DNA from: Bryoerythrophyllum caledonicum
Lineage: Eukaryota > Streptophyta > Bryopsida > Pottiales > Pottiaceae
Reading direction: 5' to 3'
Length of the DNA stretch: 64,000 nucleotides
NCBI GenBank assembly: GCA_963971425.1
Contig: OZ020522.1
Coordinates: 5,988,168-6,052,167 of the forward strand
Shown: piece after piece, positions 45,703 to 55,644 of the stretch
Layout of the letters: each line of letters begins with the position of its first letter
Numbering within the stretch: the first letter of the stretch is position 1
Notes under the pieces: generated by a model
Told to the model about the DNA's origin: nothing
The model's database searches: none
The model's input: only the letters and a program-made list of their open reading frames with translations
Translations under genes and position numbers: made by a program

Positions 45703-46125
45703 CTAACCGTATAAAAACTCTAGAATTTGACGGAGCACCGCAGAAACATAACTTGTTCTCCGTTCATCGCTTAAAATGGTCAGCGGCCCTCGAAGCCAAA
45801 GACGGTGGCCCATCTCATTAGAAAAGCGACTCACCATTTGTCCTTCATTGGTATTTTCAAAACACCCTTCAAACACCATCTGACGGCCACCCGTCAATGA
45901 AGCTTCAGCCTCCAATACAATCACTAGAGCTCTCGCGTCCGGTTGTAGATTCACAAATGCAAGTTGCCGCAGACTTGGATCTGGACGTGGTTGAACACGA
46001 CGCTCGGAAGGCCCCGCTTCATCTCGCACTCGCCGTCTGGAAGTTGATGGCTGAGAAGATTGAAACGGATCCTCCGGTAATTGCGATAACGACAACTCCC
46101 ACTCACTTGGGTCTTGAGAATCCAT
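45703..46125 (-). CDS. 140-codon ORF inside LTR copy 3
   Basis: The same protein as in the other two LTRs. In this 5' LTR it would be the first ORF on the genomic transcript, starting about 70 nt below the TATA box. The frame is unbroken while the internal pol frame has three stops. Function unknown. Confidence 0.45.
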   Translation of the reverse strand: MDSQDPSEWELSLSQLPEDPFQSSQPSTSRRRVRDEAGPSERRVQPRPDPSLRQLAFVNLQPDARALVIVLEAEASLTGGRQMVFEGCFENTNEGQMVSRFSNEMGHRLWLRGPLTILSDERRTSYVSAVLRQILEFLYG

Positions 46126-46194
46126 ACTATCAACTCTAAGCTATTCAAGCTATTGGCTTGAAGCAAACCATGTGAGGCAAAGAAACTATCTTCC

Positions 46195-46202
46195 TTTTTA
46201 TA
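46195..46202 (-). promoter_or_regulatory. TATA box in the 5' LTR
   Basis: TATAAAAA on the minus strand; the likely core promoter of the array. Confidence 0.6.
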
Positions 46203-46721
46203 TCTCTCAGTAACTTCTTTAAGAAGCTTGCCTTTACTGAATTACTCTAATAGCCATAAATAATTCTATTTTAACTAAAAGTAGTCCGCATCAAAGATCT
46301 GGCTAAAGGACAAGGTCGCATCATTGTACAGTCCCTCAACAGTTGTATAAAGCTGCCTTGAGTCCACTAATGGTCACCAAGTTGCGGACTTGGTTGGCTG
46401 TCAAGGTCCGTTGATTGTTGCTTGCCGGTTCCGGGTTCGAGTTATATCGAACTCGTTGAACGGCCTGGATAGTTGCAACTTGGTACTTGCTAGTGAAAGC
46501 AGGAAATAAGCAGCCAACCGGCCACCTACGCTTCCCTGAGCTTCAGTGACAAGATGCAGGCTTCCAAGTTACGTTAACAAGCTCCGGTTATCCCCGCATT
46601 GAACCAAACCGTGGATTTCTCCACGACCCCAACCTTTTGTACCCTTCTCCTCATACTCTATCTGATGTCTAAGGCAACTTCTTTAATATTTTTACACAAC
46701 ATATGAATTTACAACGGGACA

Positions 46722-46725
46722 ACGC
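46722..46725. repeat. Target-site duplication, right of the LTR array
   Basis: ACGC, matching 26204-26207. Confidence 0.5.
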
Positions 46726-47446
46726 CTACACACCCCGCCCCGACACCCGCCCACATTCCCCCTCCACCCTGTAACCACGACAATCTGGACAATAGCAACA
46801 CATATATAACTTCATGGAACGCCTCAACGTTAAACACTGCTTTACCAAGCATTCATAATCTAACCACCCACACCAACACACCACCTGCGATAATTGCCAT
46901 ACAAGAAACCAAACTAACAGCTACTAAATCCACAAAATACATCCAAAAAGCATTCCCCGATTATAAACTCATATTTAATAACACTCATTCTCTCACACGA
47001 TGCATCCAACAACGAAGGCCATATACACCGGCAAGAGGAGGTCTACTCATGCTCATACACCAAACATATGCCTTCCCCGGAAATATTACTAAAATCCCTA
47101 CCCCGGCTAATATATCACCATATTTGCAAATTATTGAAATTTCTAACCGACCCCTCCAACCATGGCTCATTCTTCATCTATATTTGCCCTCACATATAGA
47201 GGACTCTAGGATTATTCCGGTAATCCAAAACTCTATCACCTCACAAATAAATACACACACTAACCATACAATAATACTCTGTGGAGACTTCAATCGAGAC
47301 ATTGCCCTTATTGGACGGCAAAACGGAGAGGTTTTTACCCCCCCACTTGACAGAGACTATCAATGGCAAAATAATACGAATAACCTAGAATTATATTTAA
47401 TTCCAACCGATACACAATACTCTCGCCAAGGTGGACTTAATTACAC

Positions 47447-47457
47447 ACACACTAGCC
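47447..47457. repeat. MULE target-site duplication, left copy
   Basis: ACACACTAGCC, identical to 61881-61891. Its length of 9-11 bp fits Mutator-like elements. Confidence 0.9.
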
Positions 47458-47463
47458 AGGATT

Positions 47464-47506
47464 GCTATCTTGTGAGCGGCGAGCGGCGAGCGGCGAGCGG
47501 TGAGCA
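47464..47506 (+). repeat. MULE left terminal inverted repeat
   Basis: 43 bp starting GCTATCTTGTGAGCGG and built from GCGGCGAGC repeats; 39 of 43 positions match the reverse complement of 61831-61873. The first 6 bp of the element (47458-47463) do not match the other end. Confidence 0.9.
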
Positions 47507-48241
47507 CTGATTTTTTGCAATTTATTTGGTACTGTTTTTTGAAGAATTTGGAAAGGGTCGCCTATGGCCGTGGGTTCTATTAAAACTGTGTTGACATATG
47601 AAAAAAAAACTGAAATTTTCGACGACAATGTACTTGGACGTATGGAAGTATGAGTTTTTTAGGATTGATTGCAACAATTCTCACCTCATTGGAAGGGACG
47701 CTTATGGGTGAGGATTTAGATTTCAGGGTACCGCGACAAGTCAATAGAATATGAAATACAGCAGAAAAAATTGAAGTAATATTGTTTAGGGTGGCAGGCA
47801 GTATCCATGTGATACTTAGTTCATACCCTTATAATACCTTGGTGATATCCATGAAATACCTAGGTGGAAAAAAATAGATACCATGGAGATACCCGTTGGG
47901 TCCGAACCACTCTAAATTGAAACAATCTAATTCTTAGCGAACGGTTGTTTAAAAAAGAGCAATGCCTAAGATACAAAGCCTATAAACTTAGAGGACATGT
48001 AACCAAGTTACAAAGGTTTTTTTTATTATGAATCAAGTTTTAAATCGTAGATAGAACGATATCTTTTAATATCGAAGCATGCCGTACGATGTTTTACGTA
48101 AGACATACGTGAAAAGAAAGGGATTTTGACAGGAATGAAGATGATTCACGATGGGACAATATTGAAGACAACCAGCTGGTAGTGTGATGGTAAACAAAGC
48201 AATAAACCAATGCAATGGAATCAAGATTCCTCCGCGAAAAG
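47507..48241. other. Subterminal non-coding sequence of the MULE
   Basis: No gene. It contains ATACC(T/A)-rich words (GATACTTAG, AATACCTTGGTGATATCC, AATACCTAGGTGG at 47810-47865). A related word, AATACCTAGGTGATTCC, occurs near the other end at about 61430, so subterminal sequence is partly shared. Confidence 0.4.
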
Positions 48242-51200
48242 TCAGCTGGAATCACTATCGTCAGAAAAACTATCACTACGCTCTGAGCCACTAACGTAAG
48301 CCTCCCCATCTATGAACGGACATGTAGTAACTCTACGTGAGACTACCGTTTGAAGACGTGGAGGGGAATGTTGTGCAGCCATGGCGTCTGCAACCTGGGC
48401 ATCCCAGGGATTCAAATGGAATCGTCGTGTGGGGCTCTTCACCTCCAATAATAATGGAGACAGCACTCCAACATGAGTCCTTGACAATGATGCCATCAAC
48501 GATGAAGGCCGACTGCACAAATTAAAGTCTCGTTAAGAATTTAAGCTTGAGACAAGCTAGAACTAAAACCGCATTCCAAAACTAGAACCGAATCAGGGTA
48601 GGACTTACTCACAACGTCTCTTGGCGACGGTCTTCACCTCTGGCTCGTCGTCATCAACCTCCAAGGGGCGCTTGCGAGAGCCCTCTGCCACCACCGGTGG
48701 CGGTGCTGACTCGACCTCAACAATGTTCGGGACCAAAGGAAGAAGGACTTCATCCACCAACTCTCGGTCCTCCTCCAGTGCCAAAATGTGCCGCTTTAGC
48801 GCCTTGCAGGCTTTAATAGACGCCCCTTCATTCAAAAAAACAAATCATACGATGTTAGCTATGATACGAAGGTAAAACTAAAGAATTTTGTAATGGAATG
48901 AACTAACCTGTAGATGCTGTGAGATCCAAGACAATGTCCTCGTGCTGTGTGCAGAGATCAATCAGAGCCTCCATGAGGTTCGTAGACTTTTCGCGAGCAC
49001 CACGCCATGGTACGTCGCTATCGGCCCTCATAGTCAACGTCTCATGAGTAATGAGATTGGTCATGTGACCATCTGAAGACAGATGAATCTCGTCTCTTTG
49101 CAGCTCCATCCTATCAAAGAATGAGAAAGGAACCGCGGGATCCAGTTTCCTCACGAAGCACTTCACAAGAAAGCACTTGTGAGTGCGCCCAGGGTGGCCA
49201 TCGCAGAAAAGTGGTAGCCCGTTGATGGCAAACCACTTTGTCTCCTCGACAAATCCTGCCCAATCGGCCCAGGCTGAAAGTTCATTGGAGATGAACTTCG
49301 AATCCGGGTAGAACACGATAAGCGGCGCCCCGTCACGAAGCAACGCCCCAACTATCTCAAATGCCCGGTAAATCCAATGGGATTCTTTCTTCCCTCCGTC
49401 TGATAATCGGGTTGGAAGCTTGTTCCAATTTGGTACGTCGATGCCGCCATCAATGTCGGGGACCGGTAAATCCTCTGGTACGTCCAAGAGTACCATATCC
49501 GCCAAACCTAGAGCACAATCCAGATCCTCATGTCGCCGATGCCGTGAGCCCGAGTGCTCCTTCAAAAACTTGCGAAGCTCCTTCCAGGCCTCTGGTTCAT
49601 CATCCTCCACAACGACGCTGTCAAATTGAGACATAATGGAGAGGGCACTCTCACACATCACCTTCACAGCAGCAGAAGACTGAGGAAGATCAAATAATGG
49701 TATCGAATACACCGTCTGAGAGGGCTTCACATCAAAGGTAGAAGGTCGGCTGCTAGCTGAGGGTGAAACGCCCATCGTCAAAGTCACCACAGGAGGGACA
49801 GCGAATCCCCCCAATCCCCCCAATTGAGTAAACAGCTTCTGGGGACCTTCCTTCGCCACCAACGCCACAAACTCCTTGTACCTCTCCTTCGTCTCTTTCT
49901 TCTCCTTCTTCGAACTCTCCTTCTCCAGCCTTGCAGCCTCCCTCTCTTGTTCCTTGATTACTGCCTTAGCGGCTTTCTCGGCAGCCTTGGCTTTGGCCTT
50001 CTCGGATTGCTCCTCAGACGCTGCCAACGGAGCCGCCAACAAGGGAAGGACGCTGCCAACCACAGGAGGCACCGCCATGGACTCGCATGCCACTCGAAGC
50101 TGGACCTCATCTCCAGGTGTGGGATCCACCTCACGCATCTCCAAGTACCACGGGCATTGGAGGAGGTGGTGAACAGAGAACCGACGCCTCTGTGAATCTG
50201 TGAAGATACACTCTGGTGCAGAAGTATCTATCCACTTTGTGAAACGGGTGGGTAGATCTCCGGGCAACAAGGATCCCTGTGCCACGAGCACCCTCCAAAA
50301 ATATCGCATCACAGCTCGCTTCAGAGCCTTCTCGCATCCGTCTTGCGCCATAAACTCCTCGCCCTTCGTGTAGGAGCCCCCCTTGCCGATGAGAGTACAG
50401 AACACCTTTGTCCACAACGTCATGCTCTTTGCCTCAATCCATTTCCCAATGGCAGGAACGGGATTTGGAAGCCCGGCAGTCTGGAGGACAATGTTGTCCT
50501 CAAGAAGAATCTTTGCGTAGAGTTTCTCAGACTCTTCTTCTAGCTGTGAAACGAAATCCACATAGTTAAGAATTGATGATAAAGATAACATTCGGAAATA
50601 ATGAGAATATCAAAAAAAATTAAACATTACCCCAGCCCAGAACGCTGCCTTGTCAATCCAGCCTCGAAGAACCTTGTCAGACGCAGGCGATGCGGGGAAA
50701 TACTCCATCCTACTGCCCTTGCTCATGTTCCACCACTTGCACCAGCGCGTCTTGAACTTCGCAGCTACCCTAGCTGTAGCGATGAGCTGGAGTTTTTCGG
50801 GAGTCATCTCGGGCCGCACCTGATAAACATCATAGTGCCGATTCACCTATACTCCAATATCAATAATTAGAGTGGACTCTACAAGGTCAGAAGTTAAAAA
50901 TCCGATATCGATAGGAATGGAGTATATACATATACCCTACCTCCTTGAAGAAATCCTCCCCGTTTGCCGGGTTGGCAATTGCCAACAACCGAGTGAGCAT
51001 GGTCTGACAAGTCGTCTTCTTCTTTTGTACAGCCTCAGTGCAGCGGCTCACCAACTCTGCAGCACTTCCACGCCGATCCTCACTGACACCCGTGACCAAG
51101 GTATCCTTAAACTTTTGGATCTGCACCTCTTGAACAGCAATCAAGTCCCGCTGTGGACAACATAAGGTCGTGATCAGTATCAATATTCTGAACTAGAATA

Positions 51201-52170
51201 TTGAAGGGAGAGTAATGGCAAGAGCTACATGTTCATCATAATCATAACGTACCTCAAACATGAGCTTCACAAATGCTTCGAGAGTCATATGATACCACTT
51301 TCGTTGTCCCTTCTTTGACCACTCAAGGACACTCAGTTCGTAATCATCATCGCTGATGAGCCCCTTTAATTGCTCAAACTCTAAGAGCCCGAAATGCTGA
51401 ACACGCTTTAGATCGTGAGTGAGGTGTTGCACAACGTGGTCTGATTCTTTTTGCCTTCGACAAAAGAGAATTTCAATGTCAAAAAATGAAGTACAATGGT
51501 GAAAGCAGCTGAAACAAACGAATGCCAGGAGTATCTAAGTTCGTGCGCACCTGTTCAAGTCGGTCATCACGTTGAGCAAGATGTGTCGGTTCTCGATAGT
51601 TGGCTCAATCACCACGGCTCTAACGGGCACATGAAAGCTGACATCGGATGGGTGCAGTTGGGATATCACCTCTGACCAAGCCATATGGCGATGATTGCCA
51701 TCCCACACGAAGAAGAATTTCTCTGAAAACGCCGAGTACTCCGGTCGAGTCTTCAACAGCTCCTCGAACTTCCGGTCCTCTTCAATCCAAAGCTCTGACC
51801 ATGATGACCTGTCTACTGGTTGCACCCGCTTCTCGACAAGGGAGAAACTCCTCACCGACACATAAAAACAAGCAGAACCAGGCCGATACCCATTGACGAA
51901 CTCCCCCTTCAACTTCTCGACATCACTTCTAAGAGGTAACCTCACCTCAGTCATGGGCACCATTCGGCAGAGAGGAATTGGGAGATCACCACCGAAAGAG
52001 CAAATGCTGCTCTGTAGGATGTCGTATGAGGTCCCACGGATGGACCTCCGCAAAGATTGAAGTGTTGGAGCCAGCCCATGCTCATCAACAAGTTCACCAA
52101 CGCGTTCTTCGTCCTCTAGAATCTCAAGATCCTCACGCGAAGAAGAAGCTGTGGGTCCCAAACTCTCAAC
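48242..52170 (-). CDS. ParB-like / amino-DNA-methyltransferase fusion protein, main seven exons
   Basis: Exons inferred from GT/AG sites and phase: 52170-51551, 51454-51253, 51150-50941, 50846-50631, 50543-48908, 48825-48609, 48512-48242; together 1,124 codons including the stop. Exon 1 ends in a ParB/sulfiredoxin-like region: RLPLRSDVEKLKGEFVNGY and the signature VWDGNHRHMAW, then VPVRAVVIEP. A helical middle and a Lys/Glu/Ala coiled coil follow. The C-terminal half has the order of beta-class N4/N6 DNA methyltransferases: MVLLDVPEDL (motif IV position), VGALLRDGAPLIVFYPD, HKCFLVKCFVRK, GAREKSTNLMEALIDLC, and, formed only by splicing exons 5 and 6, VLDLTASTGASIKACKAL then HILALEEDRELVDEV (SAM-binding motif I). 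The motif IV tetrad is DVPE, not D/N/S-PP-Y/F/W, so activity is uncertain. An in-frame ATG at 52212 offers an alternative start. Confidence 0.75.
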
Positions 52171-52585
52171 CTGCAATAAGTATGCATAAGAAATCCAAGC
52201 AACAAACTGCATCCACCTATCACATATACTTGAAATGAATCTAGATATATATCTAGACCAGACCAGTCAACTTAATTCTACCGCATGAATTGCTACTTGT
52301 ATGGCAAACCATGGTCATGAAATAGCTCGGTACGAAACGAACCAATGACCCATCCACACCCCAGCCTAGACCTCACCATCCATCCCACACCCACTCCCCA
52401 CCCCGCCTACACACCCTAGCCTCCCACCCACAATCCGCACTCTCACTCTCACGACAAGCTGCACGTTCCCAGCTCATAGTTCTGTATCATCGACGCAAGA
52501 ATTATCGAATCCATGAACATAAGAATGATCTCATGTTCGTGACCATCAAAGGATAGAATGATATGCACGCGCGTCAACGACTTTA

Positions 52586-52713
52586 GCCAGCAGGGATAGG
52601 ACTCTTGAATTTTTACGAAAATCAGTGACCCCTGAAAATGGCTTTCAGATCCGAAAGCCATTTTCAGGGGTCACTGATTTTCGTAAAAATTCAAGATTCC
52701 CTCCCCTGCTGGC
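52586..52713. repeat. Palindrome 1
   Basis: 64-nt arms, no loop, centre CAGATCCG (one mismatch). Both arms carry CTTG/CAAG where most other units have CATG, so the change is paired. Pairing continues imperfectly outwards to the CGCGCG words. Confidence 0.9.
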
Positions 52714-53106
52714 TAAGGTCCATCGCGCGCGCACGAGCAACGACGAATCTAGCATAAATGCATGCACACAAGGCAGAGCTCAATACAGTCTCTTACCTCT
52801 ACCCCCCCCGGCCTTGAGATCAACAACACTCAAAGACTAGAGAATGTTTTCCCTGGACCACCCCTCACACACTCCCACGTCGAGCCCCACCCACACATCC
52901 CAGCCTCGCACCCACACTCCCCACCCTTCCCTCACTCACTCATCACCCTCCCACCTACTCTCCTCACCCTCACTCCCTCTCCTGTATGCATGATATGAGC
53001 TTATAGACCTCGAAGACTGATGCAATAATTTCGGAATCCATGAAACCGATCCTGTGATCGTGATCACCACAAGAATGAAAGATATCCATGCGAGTCAAAG
53101 ACCTTA

Positions 53107-53234
53107 GCCAGCAGGGATAGGATTCTCAAATTTTTACGAAAATCAATGACCCCTGAAAATGGCTTTCGGATCCGAAAGCCATTTTCAGGGGTCACTGATT
53201 TTCGTAAAAATTCATGATTCCCTCCCCTGCTGGC
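53107..53234. repeat. Palindrome 2
   Basis: 64-nt arms centred on CGGATCCG; arms share GACCCCTGAAAATGGCTTTC. Pairing extends to ACCTTAGCC/GGCTAAGGT outside. The outer left arm has several unpaired differences (GATAGGATTCTC). Confidence 0.9.
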
Positions 53235-53626
53235 TAAGGTCCATCGCGCGCGCACGAGCAACGACAAGATTACCATTCATGCACGCACACGAGGCAGAGC
53301 TCAATACAGTATCTTACCCCAACCCCCCGGCCTTGAGATCAACATCACTCCTAGACTAGAGAATATTTTCCCTCGACCACCCCTCGCACACTCCCACGTC
53401 GAGCCCCACCCACACAATCCCAGCCTCGCACCCACACTCCCCACCCTTCCCTCACTCACTCATCACCCTCCCACCTACTCTCCTCACCCTCACTCCCTCT
53501 CCTGTATGCATGATATGAGCATATAGACCTCGATCACCGATGCAATAATCTCCAAATCCATGAACACGATCCTATGAACGTGACCATCAAAGGATTGAAT
53601 GATATGCACGCGCGTCGACGACTTTA

Positions 53627-53754
53627 GCCAGCAGGGGAGGGAATCATGAATTTTAACAAAAATCAGTGACCCCTGAAAATGGCTTTCGGATCCGAAAGCC
53701 ATTTTCAGGGGTCACTGATTTTTGTTAAAATTCATGATTCCCTCGCCTGCTGGC
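53627..53754. repeat. Palindrome 3, with paired arm changes
   Basis: 64-nt arms, almost perfect. Left arm has TTTTAACAAAAATC and right arm GATTTTTGTTAAAA, where the other units have TTTTTACGAAAATC and GATTTTCGTAAAAA. Both substitutions are matched on the opposite arm. Confidence 0.92.
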
Positions 53755-54152
53755 TAAGGTCCATCGCGCGCGCACGAGCAACGACAAAACTAGCATGAAT
53801 GCATGCACACGAGGCAGAGCTCAATGCAGTCTCTTATCCCTACCCCCCCCGGCCTTGAGATCAACAGCACTCACAGACTATAAAATGTTTTCCCTGGACC
53901 ACCCCTCGCACACTCCCACGTCGAGCCTTACCCAGACTTCCCAGCCTCGCACCCACACTCTCCACCCTTCCCTCACCCTATCATCACCCTCCCACCCACT
54001 CTCCCCACCTTCACTCGCTCTCCAATATGCATGAAACGAGCTCATTGACATAGACCTAGATCACCGACGCATGAATTTCTCAATCCATGAACACAATCTC
54101 ATAATCGTGACCATCACAGGAAGAATAATATGCACGTGCGTCGAAGACCACA

Positions 54153-54280
54153 GCCAGCAGGCATAGGAATCTCAAATTTTTACGAAAATCAGTGACCCTC
54201 GAAAATGGCTTTCGGATCCGAAAGCCACTTTCAGGGGTCACTGATTTTCGTATAAAACCATGATTCCCTCCCCTGCTGGC
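54153..54280. repeat. Palindrome 4
   Basis: 64-nt arms centred on CGGATCCG with more mismatches than the others (GACCCTCG, CCACTTTCAGG, CGTATAAAACC). Confidence 0.88.
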
Positions 54281-54673
54281 TAAGGTCCATCGCGCGCGCA
54301 CGAGCAACAACAAGACTAGCATACATGCATGCACACGAGGCAGAGCTCAAAACAGTATCATACCCCTACCCCCCTCAGCCATGACATCAACAACACTCAC
54401 AGACTAGAGAAAATATTCACTGGACCACCCCTCGTACACTCTCACGTCGAGCCTTACCCACACTTCCCAGCCTCGCACCAATACACCCCACCCATTCCTC
54501 ACCCACTCATCAACCTCCCATCCACTCTCCCCACCCTTACTCCCTCTCCAGAATGCATGAAATCAGCTCATTCCCCTGGATCACCGACGCAAGAATTACC
54601 AAATCCATGAATACGATCTTATGATCGTGACCACCACAGGAATGAAAGATAAGCACGAACGTCGAAGACCTTG

Positions 54674-54801
54674 GCCAGCAGGGGAGGGAATCATGAATTT
54701 TTACGAAAATCAGTGACCCCTGAAAATGGCTTTCGGATCCGAAAGCCATTTTCGGGGGTCACTGATTTTCGTAAAAATTCATAATTCCCTCCCCTGCTGG
54801 C
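54674..54801. repeat. Palindrome 5
   Basis: 64-nt arms, near perfect; single differences at TTTTCGGGGG and TTCATAATTCC in the right arm. Confidence 0.9.
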
Positions 54802-55192
54802 TAAGGTCCATCGCGCGCGCACGAGCAACGACAAGATTACCATTCATGCACGCACACGAGGCAGAGCTCAATACAGTATCTTACTCCAACCCCCCCGGCC
54901 TTGAGATCAACAACAAGGTCAGACTAGAGAATATTTTCCCTCGACCACCCCTCGCACACTCACACGTCGAGCCCCACCCACACATCCCAGCCTCGCACCC
55001 ACACTCCCCACCCCACCCTCACCCACCCATCACCCTCCCACCCACTCACCCCACTCTCACTTCCTCTCAGTATGCATGATTTGAGCTCATAGACTGGGTT
55101 CACCGACGCATGAATTACCGAACTCATGAACACGATCTTATGATCGTCACCACCACAGGAATGAAAGATAATCACGCGCGTCGATGAACTTA

Positions 55193-55319
55193 GCCAGCAG
55201 GGGCAGGAATCTCAAAATGTTACGAAAATCAGTGACCCCTGAAAATGGCTTTCGGATCCGAAAGCCATTTCTGGGGTCACTGATTCTCGTTACATATCAT
55301 GATTCCCTCCCCTGCTGGC
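55193..55319. repeat. Palindrome 6, most decayed
   Basis: The right arm is shortened (CCATTTCTGGGG) and both outer arms differ (ATGTTACG versus CGTTACATATC). It is the last unit before sequence diverges. Confidence 0.85.
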
Positions 55320-55644
55320 TAAGGTCCATCGCGCGCGCACTCTTGACAGCAAGACTAACATCCTTTCTTGCGCTCAAGGCAGAGCTGGAAACGAATTCAA
55401 CCCCGTACCCCCACAGCCAAGACCTCAACGAAACACACAGTCTTTGGAATTTATTCGCTGGACCTCACAACGCACACTCTCACGTCGCGCCCATCCTGCA
55501 CTTCCCATCCTCTGACCGACACTCTCTCTTCGTGCCCGTGCAACACCACAGGAAAAGCGCACCAAAACCCTAACGAATTCTCCCAGATCAACCAAATTAC
55601 AAGGAATGGCAAATACGGAACACGGAGATGTGAAGAAGACGTAC

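Larger units (their letters stand above)
26208..46721 (-). mobile_element. Tandem Ty3/gypsy array: three LTRs, two internal regions
   Basis: LTRs start at 26208, 35154 and 44100. The internal regions are 28830-35153 and 37776-44099, each 6,324 bp. The period is exactly 8,946 bp. Transcription is on the minus strand, so the 44100-46721 LTR is the 5'-most. Domain order is gag, retropepsin, RT, RNase H, integrase, which is the Ty3/gypsy order. Copies differ at only a handful of bases. Both internal regions share the same internal stops and one frameshift. This structure is expected from unequal recombination between LTRs, or from an assembly duplication. The array sits inside a LINE. Confidence 0.95.
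44100..46721 (-). repeat. LTR copy 3 (5' LTR of the array)
   Basis: 2,622 bp, TG...CA ends. Private difference at 46543 (T versus A). The outer boundary is GGGACA|ACGC, giving the target duplication. Confidence 0.95.
46722..47457 (+). pseudogene. LINE second segment: APE endonuclease domain
   Basis: One frame encodes most of an apurinic-endonuclease-like domain: YITSWNASTL (the Asn motif), IIAIQETKL (catalytic Glu), ARGGLLML, ILCGDFNRD, and GGLNYTHTS at the end. The last motif is cut by the MULE and resumes at 61881 as THTSLIDGFYI. An ATG-initiated ORF at 47049 is only the later part. Sequence to its left is in a different phase from the first LINE segment, and TAA and TAG occur in the alternative frame, so the LINE had probably decayed before or after the insertions. 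Confidence 0.8.
52330..55340. repeat. Tandem array of about 520-bp units, each with a long palindrome
   Basis: Palindrome centres are at 52649, 53170, 53690, 54216, 54737 and 55256 (spacings 521, 520, 526, 521, 519). Between them lies a shared spacer: CCATCGCGCGCGCACGAGCA, GAGGCAGAGCTCAA, GGCCTTGAGATCAACA, a C-rich tract of CCCACACTCC words, and a GATC-ACCGACGCA / ATGAACACGATC segment. The array lies between the exons at 55645 and 52170 of the methyltransferase gene, so it is intronic if that exon model is right. Confidence 0.9.

Noticed and set aside
26208..46721. Endogenous pararetrovirus or virus origin for the tandem element
   Set aside because: The order is protease, RT, RNase H, integrase with LTRs, PBS and PPT; no envelope or movement-protein-like frame. 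It is a Ty3/gypsy retrotransposon.
48242..52212. Treating each minus-strand frame in the MULE as a separate small gene
   Set aside because: GT/AG junctions with matching phase link them, and the SAM-binding motif only appears after splicing.
52449..54749. Repeated short frames beginning MAFGSESHFQGSLIFVKI in the hairpin array
   Set aside because: The same peptide appears on both strands because the DNA is palindromic; it is a by-product of the repeat, not a conserved protein.
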